64,000 nt of DNA from Psychrobacter aquimaris (GTDB taxonomy: Bacteria > Pseudomonadota > Gammaproteobacteria > Pseudomonadales > Moraxellaceae). This document shows, in pieces, positions 32,955 to 42,241 of this stretch. Numbering within the stretch: position 1 is the stretch's first letter; the number at the start of each line of letters is the position of its first letter. The position numbers were made by a program, and so were the translations under genes. The DNA lies in the NCBI RefSeq assembly GCF_016107525.1, contig NZ_JABASR010000007.1:62001-126000 (forward strand), given 5' to 3'. The notes beneath the pieces were generated by a model. The model did not search any database, was not told the origin of the DNA, and saw only the letters and a program-made list of their open reading frames with translations.

Positions 32955-35204
32955 TTATAAACCAATTTGAATAGTCTGCTGAGGTACTAGAGGGTTTAGA
33001 ATCCCCCTATACTGCCGGATAACTTCATTGTATAAATCTTTTGATTTAGCACATGATATTGTTATAACACAAACAAACTCTATAGGAAGCTTAGTTATTT
33101 CATCTTGCCCACTATTTCTATGATGGCTCCTCAAGTCAAACACTGGGTTTGATAAGCTGGTTTTAAGTAAACTTAGATTATCTTTCCTAACGCATTCCCA
33201 TTTTGCTCCTTGAGCTTTCATTAAGGTTTCGCTTTTACTAGAAAATTTAGCTTGAGGAAAGAAAGGTTTTGATACTGGGTGTTGACCACCATCATTATAT
33301 TTCTGATCATTTGGACGAAATACTATTTCAAAGCCACCCTTAGTATAAGAAGCTGCATAATCTGGGTCCACATCTGTTCGAGAGACAACGGTAGCTTTAA
33401 TATTAACTTTCCCATCAAAATTTATATTCTGTAGAGGTAAGGTTAGTCTGGTGTAAGAGCCAATTGCTAGCTCACCTTTATAAATAGCCGTTACCTCATT
33501 GTCATTACATGTTATTGCATAGTTCATGTCACTATGACATTTTCCCCAACCAACCTCATTAAATGCAAAGCTTTTCTTATCAGCGTGATGTATGAGTAGG
33601 GCTCTTATAGTCATATTTGTAACATTAGAGCCAAAACTTCCTTTGATAAAAGCTGCGTGTCTCATAACTAAAGGAGCAGCGAAGCTTGTACCTTGTTGCT
33701 TATTAAGTACCAATTTACCTTGGTGAGTATCTAAAACATGAAATAGATTTTCAGAGCTTCCACCAAAAGCTATTATATCGGGCTTAACTAACCCTGGATT
33801 TCTACCTGGACCCATTGCACTATAAGATGCTCTACGCCAGTTTGACTGATCACAGTCAGCAGCTCCGACACTTAGAATATTCACTCCGTCAGAAGGAATT
33901 TGTATTCGATGTAAATTACCTATTTCAGATTCATTGCCATTATTACCTGCAGCCACTGTTATTAAGACATCATTCTTGGCAACATAATTATCAATCTCTG
34001 CAGTCCAATACGTTACTTCATCATCCTCTACTGAACGATCAGGACCTAAACTGATATTGACTAGATCTGGATTTTCTAACTCCATATAAGCAATGATATT
34101 ATCAACTACATCATATAGATATAAATCTTCTATAGAATTCATTTGACTATAATCAGTATGCCTTTGTCCTAAAACTCTAACATGGGTCACATTTGATAGG
34201 GGCTGTAAGTTATTTGCGTCGGTTATGTGACCGAACAAATAAGCACTTGTCACTGCTAAGCCATGTTGTACGTATTCTTCAACTGGATCACCACTATCCA
34301 TCATTTCAACATAATTAATATAATCTGGTAGTGTTACATCAAGAGGTAATCCACCATCGAAAATTACTACTTTAAGATTGTTTAAAAGTACACCTTTAGG
34401 GAAATCTACTAAAGATTGAATACTGTTTCTTAAAGGACTGGGCCGAAAAGGCCTTAATTCAGGCATCCTTCTGAACGCTCTTAAAAAACCAAACTGACCA
34501 ATTTTCTCCAAATTTTCTGGATGTGTAATAATTGGTACAAACCTTAAGCTACCCACAGATCTAGTTTTGCTATCCTTGTAATCAATATTGTTATCCACTT
34601 CATTCAAGAATTCAAAAAAATTTGGTAATAATGATTCTGAGAAATTATTATGAAGTACGCACTCTACTACTACTTTTTCTTTATGATCTAGTTCGTGTAT
34701 GTCGCCTTGAAATTTATCCATACTTGAAAGAAAGTTAAAACTTTCTAGGTAACATATAGTGTTGTTTATTTCATCTTCGACAAGATCAGTAATGTTGTGG
34801 AGCAAATTACTTAGATTTGGTATAGAAGTTTTAATGTAATACATATCTGTTAGAGAGGGTTCTTCAGGTGGTTTTTCCTTAGTACCCCAATTTTCTGGTT
34901 TAATGTATCTAGACTTACTACCAACTGTAGTTAAACTTTGTTGTTCAAGAAACTTGGATGGATGATCAGTCCTTGATACGTAACGAGGATGTAGTGTTAC
35001 CGCAATAACAGTTTCATTATTGGGCTTTGTGCTTTCCGGCATCTCCAAAACTTTCTGAATGATTCCTTCTATTTGAAATGTTAACCTATCTTTAGCCTCC
35101 TCAAACGTATAAGGGAGTTCTTTAGGATTACCCCTCTCCACCAACGACTCAGTTGAAATTAATCTTTCCCCATTTCCTATTAGAAAATTATTTCCACGAG
35201 GCAT
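32955..35204 (-). CDS. ietS: IetS-like subtilase (S8 serine protease) of an anti-phage pair
   Basis: The 749-residue protein has an unassigned N-terminal region (1-270) and a subtilisin domain. The triad is visible: Asp283 in VVIFDGG, His314 in VQHGLAVTSA, Ser507 in GTSFAAP, with the oxyanion Asn in AAGNNG near 421. A C-terminal beta domain follows. No signal peptide is present, so it acts in the cytoplasm, unlike most subtilases. It lies 75 bases after an AAA+ ATPase gene on the same strand. The pair matches IetAS (ATPase plus subtilase), one of the defence systems shown to restrict phage; the mechanism is not known to me. Confidence 0.85.
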   Translation of the reverse strand: MPRGNNFLIGNGERLISTESLVERGNPKELPYTFEEAKDRLTFQIEGIIQKVLEMPESTKPNNETVIAVTLHPRYVSRTDHPSKFLEQQSLTTVGSKSRYIKPENWGTKEKPPEEPSLTDMYYIKTSIPNLSNLLHNITDLVEDEINNTICYLESFNFLSSMDKFQGDIHELDHKEKVVVECVLHNNFSESLLPNFFEFLNEVDNNIDYKDSKTRSVGSLRFVPIITHPENLEKIGQFGFLRAFRRMPELRPFRPSPLRNSIQSLVDFPKGVLLNNLKVVIFDGGLPLDVTLPDYINYVEMMDSGDPVEEYVQHGLAVTSAYLFGHITDANNLQPLSNVTHVRVLGQRHTDYSQMNSIEDLYLYDVVDNIIAYMELENPDLVNISLGPDRSVEDDEVTYWTAEIDNYVAKNDVLITVAAGNNGNESEIGNLHRIQIPSDGVNILSVGAADCDQSNWRRASYSAMGPGRNPGLVKPDIIAFGGSSENLFHVLDTHQGKLVLNKQQGTSFAAPLVMRHAAFIKGSFGSNVTNMTIRALLIHHADKKSFAFNEVGWGKCHSDMNYAITCNDNEVTAIYKGELAIGSYTRLTLPLQNINFDGKVNIKATVVSRTDVDPDYAASYTKGGFEIVFRPNDQKYNDGGQHPVSKPFFPQAKFSSKSETLMKAQGAKWECVRKDNLSLLKTSLSNPVFDLRSHHRNSGQDEITKLPIEFVCVITISCAKSKDLYNEVIRQYRGILNPLVPQQTIQIGL

Positions 35205-35279
35205 TAGTTATTTCCTTATTCAAGTTTTTAATCAATAGGTTAATAAAGTTTTTGATACGATATTATCAATATAGAGAAA

Positions 35280-36380
35280 CTATAGTTTACTTTCTACTAT
35301 TTTTTTCACTGTTGGTCTGCTTAAACCTGTTATATCACTAACTTTTCGTTGGCTGAAGCCTAGATCAATTAGATTGTCAGCATAATTTTTCATTTCTGAT
35401 TTGTCGCTTTTGTTCATATTTTCTAAACTCGATTCTATATAGCTATCTAAAACGTCTACAAAATAAGTATCTGATAGTATGGATTTCTTTCTTAATGTGT
35501 TAATTTCTTTATCAATCTCGGCATAAGTACTTCCTTTGAATAAAATGCTTAAAAGTATTAAGGTATTTTCATCATTCAATTTTTCTAAAAGATTAGATTG
35601 CAAAAATTTTAAAATGTCATCGTAGCTAGGATATGGAAAAGCTATAGTTCTATCAAACCTACGCCATACAGCTGGGTCTAATAGTTCTTCATGATTAGTA
35701 GCTGCAATTAATAGTCCATCATTTGGCCACTCGTCAATTTCCTGTAGCAACACAGTGACTAATCTTTTCAGCTCGCCAATTTCACCTCCGTCGTCACGAC
35801 GCTTAGCGATTGCATCAAATTCGTCTAATAGAAGCACTGCAGATTGAGACTTAGCGAAATCTATTACTGTCCTGATATTGTTACCTGTTCTCCCTAAGTA
35901 ACTACTCATAACTGCTGATAAATCCAAAACATAAAACGGTTTATTAAGCATTAACGCTAGCCATGCTGCTGCTAGTGTTTTTCCAACTCCTGGTGGACCG
36001 GAAAATATAACTGATGTTATTGGCTTTAAACCGGCTTTGACTAACTTTTCTTCAAACTCTCTCTCTCTGATAGTTTCATCTAGGATATTTTGTACATTTT
36101 CAGGCCATCTGGTTTCTGGAAGGACTTTACTTGAGATAGTGGTTTTAATTAGTTCCAATCTACTATCTTGATCAACTGGTAAAGGCTGCTTAGCAAATCT
36201 GAGGCTTTTTGTGATTCCAGCACTTTTATTTTTCTTTATGATTGGCAAAACTCTGTCGTTTAACTCGGGATACATTTTAGCGAGCTTCATAAGGTTTTGG
36301 CGGGCAAATTTCACTGCGTCCTCATTTTTACTATCTAATATAAGTTCTGCCAAAATTATAAATTTATCAAAATCTTTCAT
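35280..36380 (-). CDS. ietA: IetA-like AAA+ ATPase of an anti-phage pair
   Basis: The 366-residue protein has one AAA+ module: Walker A GPPGVGKT at 128-135, Walker B LLLDEFDA at 183-190, a sensor Asn229 and an arginine pair in WRRFDR (240-244). The N-terminal 100 residues are helical. The last 30 residues form a helix-turn-helix (GFSQRKVSDITGLSRPTVKKI), which may bind DNA or be regulatory. It precedes the subtilase gene, giving the IetA-IetS order. A perfect 9-bp inverted repeat lies upstream at 36426-36465. Confidence 0.85.
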   Translation of the reverse strand: MKDFDKFIILAELILDSKNEDAVKFARQNLMKLAKMYPELNDRVLPIIKKNKSAGITKSLRFAKQPLPVDQDSRLELIKTTISSKVLPETRWPENVQNILDETIREREFEEKLVKAGLKPITSVIFSGPPGVGKTLAAAWLALMLNKPFYVLDLSAVMSSYLGRTGNNIRTVIDFAKSQSAVLLLDEFDAIAKRRDDGGEIGELKRLVTVLLQEIDEWPNDGLLIAATNHEELLDPAVWRRFDRTIAFPYPSYDDILKFLQSNLLEKLNDENTLILLSILFKGSTYAEIDKEINTLRKKSILSDTYFVDVLDSYIESSLENMNKSDKSEMKNYADNLIDLGFSQRKVSDITGLSRPTVKKIVESKL

Positions 36381-36425
36381 TTATTTACCACCTGTGACTC
36401 AATGTTAGCAACATGTTAAGTCAAA

Positions 36426-36465
36426 ATGGTAAGTTTTACAACGTATTTATTAAAATACTTACCAT
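36426..36465. promoter_or_regulatory. inverted repeat upstream of the IetA-like gene
   Basis: ATGGTAAGT (36426-36434) and ACTTACCAT (36457-36465) form a perfect 9-bp inverted repeat with a 22-bp spacer, 46 bp before the ietA-like ATG. The half site resembles the dyad before the XRE gene at 60600. It may be an operator shared by the divergent genes. Confidence 0.45.
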
Positions 36466-36596
36466 GTAATTAACTGAGAGATTATTCATGAAAAACTTAC
36501 TAATCTTGGCGGGGTTTGTCATTGGAACACTATAAAAGGCAAGCCTCTTTTGTTTGCCATAATTGGTCATCGAAACACGCAACTGGACCCATTACT

Positions 36597-37154
36597 ATGA
36601 AACAAAGACTCGCCAAATTAAAACTACTGCAGACAGCACTTGCCAGCCTCCAAGCAGCGATAGACATCAAAGCGCGGCTAACGGCAGCAAAAGAGCGTAT
36701 CAACGTATTGAGAGAAATTGGCGCAATAGGAAGCTTGACGTTAAAAGAGGTTCGACAAGCTGCTGCCGATTATGAAGAACTAGATGGTGTAAATGAGGAC
36801 GAGTATAGCGATAATCCAAACGATGAAAACTATCGCTATGCTGACACAGGCTATATCGCAGGATCTCACAAAGAACGCGCAAGTAGTCGCATTAAAGATT
36901 TGGCCAAAGGAGGTATCACAGTCAAGGCCACTGATATTGAATGGGACGAAATTGAGGCTGATGCTTTAGTTGCTGAAGATGTGATTAAAAAAGCCAACAT
37001 CATGGGCAATGTAGATTACCAGGCGTTAAAAGACCAGAATGTGGAAGCTGGTACCGCTTATCTTATCCAAAGGGTTTTGGCCTCTGTGGCGCCTGAACCT
37101 TATTGGCATGTCATGGGCTTTTTAACAAACCCCGATATTAATAGCGTCACCTAA
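36597..37154 (+). CDS. unknown protein, possibly of mobile-element origin
   Basis: The gene encodes 185 residues from the ATG at 36597; a TTG at 36516 would add 27 residues, and neither has a good ribosome site. The product has an N-terminal coiled coil (KLKLLQTALASLQAAIDIKARLTAAKERIN), an acidic middle and a conserved-looking end (GGITVKATDIEWDEIEADALVAEDVIKKANIMGNVDYQALK). It reads like the C-terminal part of a larger plasmid or phage protein, but I cannot name a family. It is divergent from the IetAS genes. Confidence 0.45.
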   Translation: MKQRLAKLKLLQTALASLQAAIDIKARLTAAKERINVLREIGAIGSLTLKEVRQAAADYEELDGVNEDEYSDNPNDENYRYADTGYIAGSHKERASSRIKDLAKGGITVKATDIEWDEIEADALVAEDVIKKANIMGNVDYQALKDQNVEAGTAYLIQRVLASVAPEPYWHVMGFLTNPDINSVT

Positions 37155-37411
37155 GAAAATTAAATTTCATACCCCCGCCCTCTACACTATATAAATAATA
37201 GCATATAGAGCTTTTCTAGTTTGTCAGAGTAAGATTGTTCCATGGTATATGCAAATATTGATGATATTTTAAACACCATAATATTGAGGGGTTTACTACC
37301 TAATAAGTTATAGTTTCAATCAGAACTTGATCTACTTTAGCGTTAACTATTTCTAGTATCGATTTGAATGTTAAGCATAGCTCGACTATAAAACTGACTA
37401 CATCAGTGTAT
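37155..37411. other. intergenic stretch between convergent genes
   Basis: This AT-rich stretch lies between the unknown gene and the broken exonuclease. I see no open frame of note, no RNA gene and no clear terminator. Confidence 0.4.
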
Positions 37412-38127
37412 TTATACGGACTCTAATGCTTGCTGGCAAGCTTCAGCTAAATAAGGGTCAACCGTATCTTGTTTTAGCAGCCACTTCAGATATCCAGCCC
37501 CATCTGAATGGGTAGCCAAATCTGCAATAGCCTCACCTTTATGCTTGCCAAAACTTAAATGCGTGGGTACACGTGCCATCTGGCTAAATCCATATAAGCT
37601 CTTCACATCACTTATTTCATGACACTGACTATTAGCCAAGTCAATCAAACTACCAAGCACCAGCTCAGCAAAGTAAATATCGGCAATGGTAGCATGACAT
37701 CTCTTGCTTGAGCACGCGCTATATCTCGGTGAAAATGATAGATGAGGGGTACTAGCTTATGACTTTTCAGCGTAGGAAGAAGGAAATTAGCCATTGCATT
37801 GATGCATATCAACTTAGGTGTATGAGTCACACCCACATTTTTAAGAACTGTCATATCAAAATCGATATTATGACCAATTAAGTAATCAACACTGTTAGGC
37901 AGTCTAAAATCTGTATGAGGTGGTTCACCTGCCACATCCTCATTACAGATATGTGATATCGCAATAGAACCCAAGCTAATTTCTTTTAAAGGGTTGAAGT
38001 GCTTAGCTTTCGGCTCCTGCAACACAGTCACCTTGCCATCGATGATATCAACAATAGAGTAGGCGGTCTCGGTCATATGTGGCTAGATTAATCCTGTTGT
38101 TTCTGTGTCAAGTATATATGTGGTCAT
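37412..38127 (-). pseudogene. broken ExoX-like 3'-5' exonuclease with DUF3820
   Basis: On the minus strand the frame opens at 38127 with MTTYILDTETTGLI, the DEDD exonuclease motif I with DTET, and hits TAG at codon 15. It continues in frame (PHMTETAYSIVDI..., motif II VDYLIGHNIDFDM). Near 37697 the frame shifts; the other frame continues ATIADIYFAELVLGSLID and ends in a DUF3820 part (HLSFGKHKGEAIADL). Two lesions show it is dead unless both are sequencing errors. ExoX degrades single-stranded DNA in repair. Confidence 0.8.
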
Positions 38128-38337
38128 AATTAGTCTTCATAAATATGAGGAACTTAGCAGTCTGTTATAGATGGTTCTATTATATCAGTCTATTTTAAGT
38201 GGTCTATTAATGGGTTTGGAGGGTGAGATACTTGGTTCCTTTGGGGTATGCTCTATACTGATAATTTATTTTTATTCAGACTGATCACTGTCATTTTTAA
38301 CACATCTACTGTTCACCATCAAAAAAGGATTATTAAG

Positions 38338-38958
38338 ATGAACAAAGCTATATCATTAACTTTGGCTACTTTAGCTTTTACATTCTCAGCCTCTGCTTAT
38401 TCTGCACAGTTTTCTTCTATTATTGATGCAATGGCAATCCCTAAAACCTCTCCAAACACTGTAAGTGTCTGGGAGAACGCAGATAAAATTAAAGGTATTA
38501 AATGGAAATGGCCGTATTACGAATCAGGCGCCCATGATAGTACGATGGAAGGCACAACCAAAGTAGGTAGCAGTAAAAATCCTAATGTTGGTGCTACTGA
38601 AATTACTATCACTGGTGCTAGAACTTTCATGACAGCTATTGAAATAATGATTCAAAATGAAGGGGAAAATCCTTCTAAAAGTGAAATAAACAAGCTTTTT
38701 GGTGCAGGTAGAGTGTTAAAAATAGCATCATCTTGTGACCAAAATGATGCTACATGGGGTGATGGTACTTATCATTTCACCAGTTCAAAAGGTCAGCCAG
38801 GTTTTATACGTTACGAAAGTAGTTGGGGTGCTTCAGGAAGCGGTGCTGTAATAATTACAGTTGCTAATAGATTAACGGATTTAAATCATCGCTATGATGA
38901 CTATGAGGATGAGAATTGCTATGACAATCGGACGTTAGAAAAATGGGCAGTTGATTAA
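38338..38958 (+). CDS. secreted protein of unknown function
   Basis: The gene encodes 206 residues from the ATG at 38338, with AAAGGAT upstream; a longer frame from 38248 has no ribosome site and would spoil the signal. The N-terminus MNKAISLTLATLAFTFSASAYSA is a Sec signal with cleavage likely after the last Ala. The mature part has two Cys (SSCDQN, ENCYDN) that may form a periplasmic disulfide. No family is recognised. The gene stands alone between opposing genes. Confidence 0.65.
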   Translation: MNKAISLTLATLAFTFSASAYSAQFSSIIDAMAIPKTSPNTVSVWENADKIKGIKWKWPYYESGAHDSTMEGTTKVGSSKNPNVGATEITITGARTFMTAIEIMIQNEGENPSKSEINKLFGAGRVLKIASSCDQNDATWGDGTYHFTSSKGQPGFIRYESSWGASGSGAVIITVANRLTDLNHRYDDYEDENCYDNRTLEKWAVD

Positions 38959-39237
38959 TTAAGCTACATTTAAAAACTGTAGAAACCATCATGGGAGATT
39001 TTAAGCAGACAGCTTAATGCTAATGATCCACGTTGATGATTTTTTAGTCACTAAATCCATATCTAACACTATTATATCGATGCCTGTATAGCGCACCGAA
39101 CATATACTGATAACTCATTGAATGAATATACTACTTTGAAAATGGGTTTAGAGACTAAACTGCATTGAAGTTGTCAAAGGCTTAACATATCGAGAGACTA
39201 TAATGATCTCAAAATATTCGAAATGCTCGCGTTAATT
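38959..39237. other. intergenic stretch, nothing recognised
   Basis: The sequence lies between convergent genes. I see no gene, RNA or clear intrinsic terminator in it. Confidence 0.4.
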
Positions 39238-40101
39238 TTATAATCGCCCTGCGAACTTGACTTCAGGAAGTCCTGTGTAAGCAAATATTTCCGACTTCAT
39301 TAGCGCACCATCACTATCTGTCGGTGTATCTAGACCCACTTTAGCACTTGTGCAATAAAGCGTTTCATAACTGGGTCCTGCAAATACTGGACAGGTCATT
39401 TGAACACTGGATGACTCGATTATACGGTCAATTGTTCCATCTTGTGTATACCGAACGACTCTACCACCGCCCCATTCTGCATTCCAAAGAAACCCTCCAG
39501 TATCTATACAAGAACCATCTGGCGCACCCGGACCGTCGATTTTTGCGAATAAGCGCTGGTTCTGTAGAGAAGGGTAATCACAGCAAAAAATACATCCTTG
39601 CATTGAGTCCGCGTAGTACATGGTTGAGCCGTCCAGACTGAAACAGATACTATTGGCTATCATCACTTCAGGAAGATCTAGTGTCTCTATCTCAAGCGTT
39701 ACCGCATTGAGTCGGTGGAATCCGCCAACTGGCTGCACTGGGTCACCTGCATACATCGTGCTGAACACAAAGTTGCCCGCACGGTCGCAACGACCGTCAT
39801 TGATGCGGGTACTAGTTACTCCAGGCGAGGCTGCAATTTTGGTAAAATGACCGTTGGTCAAGTTGTAGTATCCTAGACCAGATGCCAGTCCCATTAGCAG
39901 TACATTTTTATCTGCTGTAAGGGCAAATGAGCCTAGTGGTTCAGATAGTGACCAGTGGCGAACATCACCGCTGATAGGATAAAGAGCTCGCAACTGACAG
40001 CCTGGAATATCAGTCCAAAACAGCTGACTTGTCCTTTCACACCAGATAGGACACTCACCTAAAAGGCTGATAGTATCGTTTATAGGTTCAAACATAATCA
40101 T
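39238..40101 (-). CDS. SMP-30/gluconolactonase family hydrolase
   Basis: The 287-residue protein is a six-bladed propeller of the SMP-30 family: LGECPIWCERTSQLFWTDI with the metal-binding Glu, STRINDGRCDRAGNFVFST with the Asn/Asp ligands, ANSICFSLDGSTMYYADS and PDGSCIDTGGFLWNAEWGGGRVVRY. Members hydrolyse sugar lactones or related esters using a divalent metal. It is the last gene of the leftward set led by the amidohydrolase, separated by 120 bp from the transporter gene. Confidence 0.88.
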   Translation of the reverse strand: MIMFEPINDTISLLGECPIWCERTSQLFWTDIPGCQLRALYPISGDVRHWSLSEPLGSFALTADKNVLLMGLASGLGYYNLTNGHFTKIAASPGVTSTRINDGRCDRAGNFVFSTMYAGDPVQPVGGFHRLNAVTLEIETLDLPEVMIANSICFSLDGSTMYYADSMQGCIFCCDYPSLQNQRLFAKIDGPGAPDGSCIDTGGFLWNAEWGGGRVVRYTQDGTIDRIIESSSVQMTCPVFAGPSYETLYCTSAKVGLDTPTDSDGALMKSEIFAYTGLPEVKFAGRL

Positions 40102-40220
40102 TCCTTAAGTCTCATGGAATAAGATAAAAATATCGCATGCAAGGTCATGGAAACTTGCATTCGTTTGATTAAGGACTACTATCGCAGTGTATAAGTAAGC
40201 GATGCGACTACTCGTAGCAG

Positions 40221-40694
40221 TTAGCTAGAGAAAAATGCTGATAATTTATCACCCAACAAGGAAACGGCTAGACCAGCTAACATCACTATCAATCCACCCA
40301 GCTTGATTAGGGATACTGGTCTCTCAGTAGCTCCCAGTAATCCAAAGTGATCGATAAACAACGATGAGATAATTTGCCCAGCAATAGCAAGCCCTAGCAG
40401 CGCTGATAGACCCACTTTGGGCGCTAGCACTACATAACTCAGCAATGCAGCACAACCCAGCACGCCACCCAGCAGACTCCACCAAGGCTGAGCAGGAATA
40501 GCGATCAGTGAAGCGACTATCCCGCCCCGCATCAAGGAATAAAGACCAAGACACAGCGCACCAGCAGTAAAGGAAAACAACGCCGCCGCGACAGAATCAC
40601 CCCCGACGCCTTTAGCCAGTTGAGCGTTCAGCGTGGTCTGCAAGGTAATCCCCAGACCCGCGCAGAGTGCCATGAGATAATATATTAAATTCAT
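40221..40694 (-). CDS. DMT-family transporter (DUF606/YdcZ-like)
   Basis: The 157-residue protein has five hydrophobic helices and the DUF606 pattern: ALCAGLGITLQTTLNAQLAKGVG at the N-terminus, PWWSLLGGVLGCAALLSYVVLAPKVG in the middle and GLLGATERPVSLIKLGGLIVMLAGLAVSLL at the end. Such half-size proteins probably work as dimers and export or import small molecules. It starts 11 bases after the amidohydrolase stop, so the two are co-transcribed. Confidence 0.85.
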   Translation of the reverse strand: MNLIYYLMALCAGLGITLQTTLNAQLAKGVGGDSVAAALFSFTAGALCLGLYSLMRGGIVASLIAIPAQPWWSLLGGVLGCAALLSYVVLAPKVGLSALLGLAIAGQIISSLFIDHFGLLGATERPVSLIKLGGLIVMLAGLAVSLLGDKLSAFFSS

Positions 40695-40705
40695 CTCGCG
40701 CTTCC

Positions 40706-42103
40706 TTACTGAGCTGATTCAAGCGGCAAAAACGCCTCAGCAAAGATGTCAGGCACGTAACCTGCGGCAGCAAAAAGATGCTCGCGAGACTCATCGATTG
40801 CCGCACGCAGACGCACATTATCCACGCCTAGCACTTTGCCACCACGTTTGACAATGCGTCCGCCAATCATGACCGTATCAATATTGCTACGGTCGGCTGC
40901 ATGTACCACGGTGCTAAAGGCATTGCCTGATGGATAAAGATTCATGTCCTCAGCATTGATAAGGACAATGTCGGCCTGTTTTCCTGGTGTCAGGCTACCG
41001 ATTTTATCCTGCAGCCCTGCACAGACCGCACCATCAATAGTGGCCGCTTTTAGCAGGTTATGAGACTGTAGGGTAAGCGGATGCTGTTCTGATCCGCAGC
41101 AATGCTTATGTTGCATGCCTGTAGCGCGCTGTGAATAAAAGGCGACTTTCATTTCCATAAACATATCGCCGCTATAAGACGTTTCATTATCCACGCTAAG
41201 CCCTGGGCTAATACCGTGACGTAAGGCGGCCTGCATAGCAAACACGCCATCTTCGATACCGTAGTGCGCATCTGAACGTGGACATACATTCACTCGAACG
41301 CCAGCCTCACGTAAAATCTCCCAGCCAGAATCCGGAAGCGCCGTACAGTGGTTAAAGATATTATCAGGGCCCAGCAGTCCCTTTTGATGTAGTCCTTCGA
41401 GCTCATCTGCCATTTCTCCACCGAAAAACTCAGTGATAATCGGCACATTTAATCGACGAGCTTCAGCCCATAGTTCAGGCTCCAACTGTGCCATGATCGC
41501 GAGCGAAATTAGGCTATTTTCTTCACTTTTAAAGTATTTCTCTTGTAAACGCTCAATATTACCCGGCCAATGGGCGGTGTCCCATTCTCCGCTTACGGGC
41601 GCCCCAGTAGCATGGATAGAGCGAATACCTGAATCAAGTAATGCTTCGACAGCAGCATCAGAGTGTGCACCCGTACGGCTGTTGTGCGAATTATCGATAA
41701 CAGTAGTGATGCCCGCATCGATGCAGCTCAGTACCGTCATCAAGTTACCGATATACATGTCAGAGGGACGATAATATTTGGCAAAAGAAAAGTGCGTGGC
41801 ATGGCTATAGTCTTCAAGCGTTTCGGCATGCGAATTGAGACGGCGCATTTGTCCTTCCCAAGAGTGGCGATGCGAGTCGACCATGCCGGGCATGGCAATC
41901 ATGCCAGATGCGTCGATAACATCGGCATTATTGGCCTCAATGCTTTCACTGATCTCTATTATCTTGCTACCTTCGACAAGAATATCAGCGCTCACCAAAT
42001 TACCGACATCATTATCCATACTTAAGATGGTGGCACCTCGGATAAGTGTTCGATTTGCTTGTGTTTCGGTGTTTTGTACGATGTTACGAGTATAGTCAGT
42101 CAT
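40706..42103 (-). CDS. amidohydrolase / deaminase of the TRZ/ATZ type
   Basis: The 465-residue protein has the metal-dependent hydrolase layout: MPGMVDSHRHSWEGQMRR (here D-S-H-R-H), a central FNHCTALPDSGWEIL with metal His, CPRSDAHYGIEDG with another ligand, and GLSVDNETSYSGDMF with the catalytic Asp. The C-terminal IGSLTPGKQADIVLIN closes the fold. TRZ/ATZ-type enzymes deaminate or dechlorinate N-heterocycles and nucleosides; the substrate is unknown. It leads the leftward operon divergent from a LysR gene. Confidence 0.88.
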   Translation of the reverse strand: MTDYTRNIVQNTETQANRTLIRGATILSMDNDVGNLVSADILVEGSKIIEISESIEANNADVIDASGMIAMPGMVDSHRHSWEGQMRRLNSHAETLEDYSHATHFSFAKYYRPSDMYIGNLMTVLSCIDAGITTVIDNSHNSRTGAHSDAAVEALLDSGIRSIHATGAPVSGEWDTAHWPGNIERLQEKYFKSEENSLISLAIMAQLEPELWAEARRLNVPIITEFFGGEMADELEGLHQKGLLGPDNIFNHCTALPDSGWEILREAGVRVNVCPRSDAHYGIEDGVFAMQAALRHGISPGLSVDNETSYSGDMFMEMKVAFYSQRATGMQHKHCCGSEQHPLTLQSHNLLKAATIDGAVCAGLQDKIGSLTPGKQADIVLINAEDMNLYPSGNAFSTVVHAADRSNIDTVMIGGRIVKRGGKVLGVDNVRLRAAIDESREHLFAAAGYVPDIFAEAFLPLESAQ

Positions 42104-42241
42104 GTTAGGTTTACCTTTTTATTATATTGTGGGGAGATGATACGCAGAGTGACACGTCTGAAAAAGAGGGTTAAACTGTTTTCATTATCCCGTAATCACG
42201 AATAATGCTGACCCATTATGTTGGCTCAAGGAAAAAAGAGT

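Noticed and set aside
36488-36535. 15-codon frame MKNLLILAGFVIGTL before the unknown gene
   Set aside because: It is too short, lacks a ribosome site and is in another frame from the gene that follows; it may be a decayed start but nothing supports it.
40324-42095. Long opposite-strand frames over the amidohydrolase and transporter genes
   Set aside because: They are shadows of well-recognised genes and show no domain or ribosome site.
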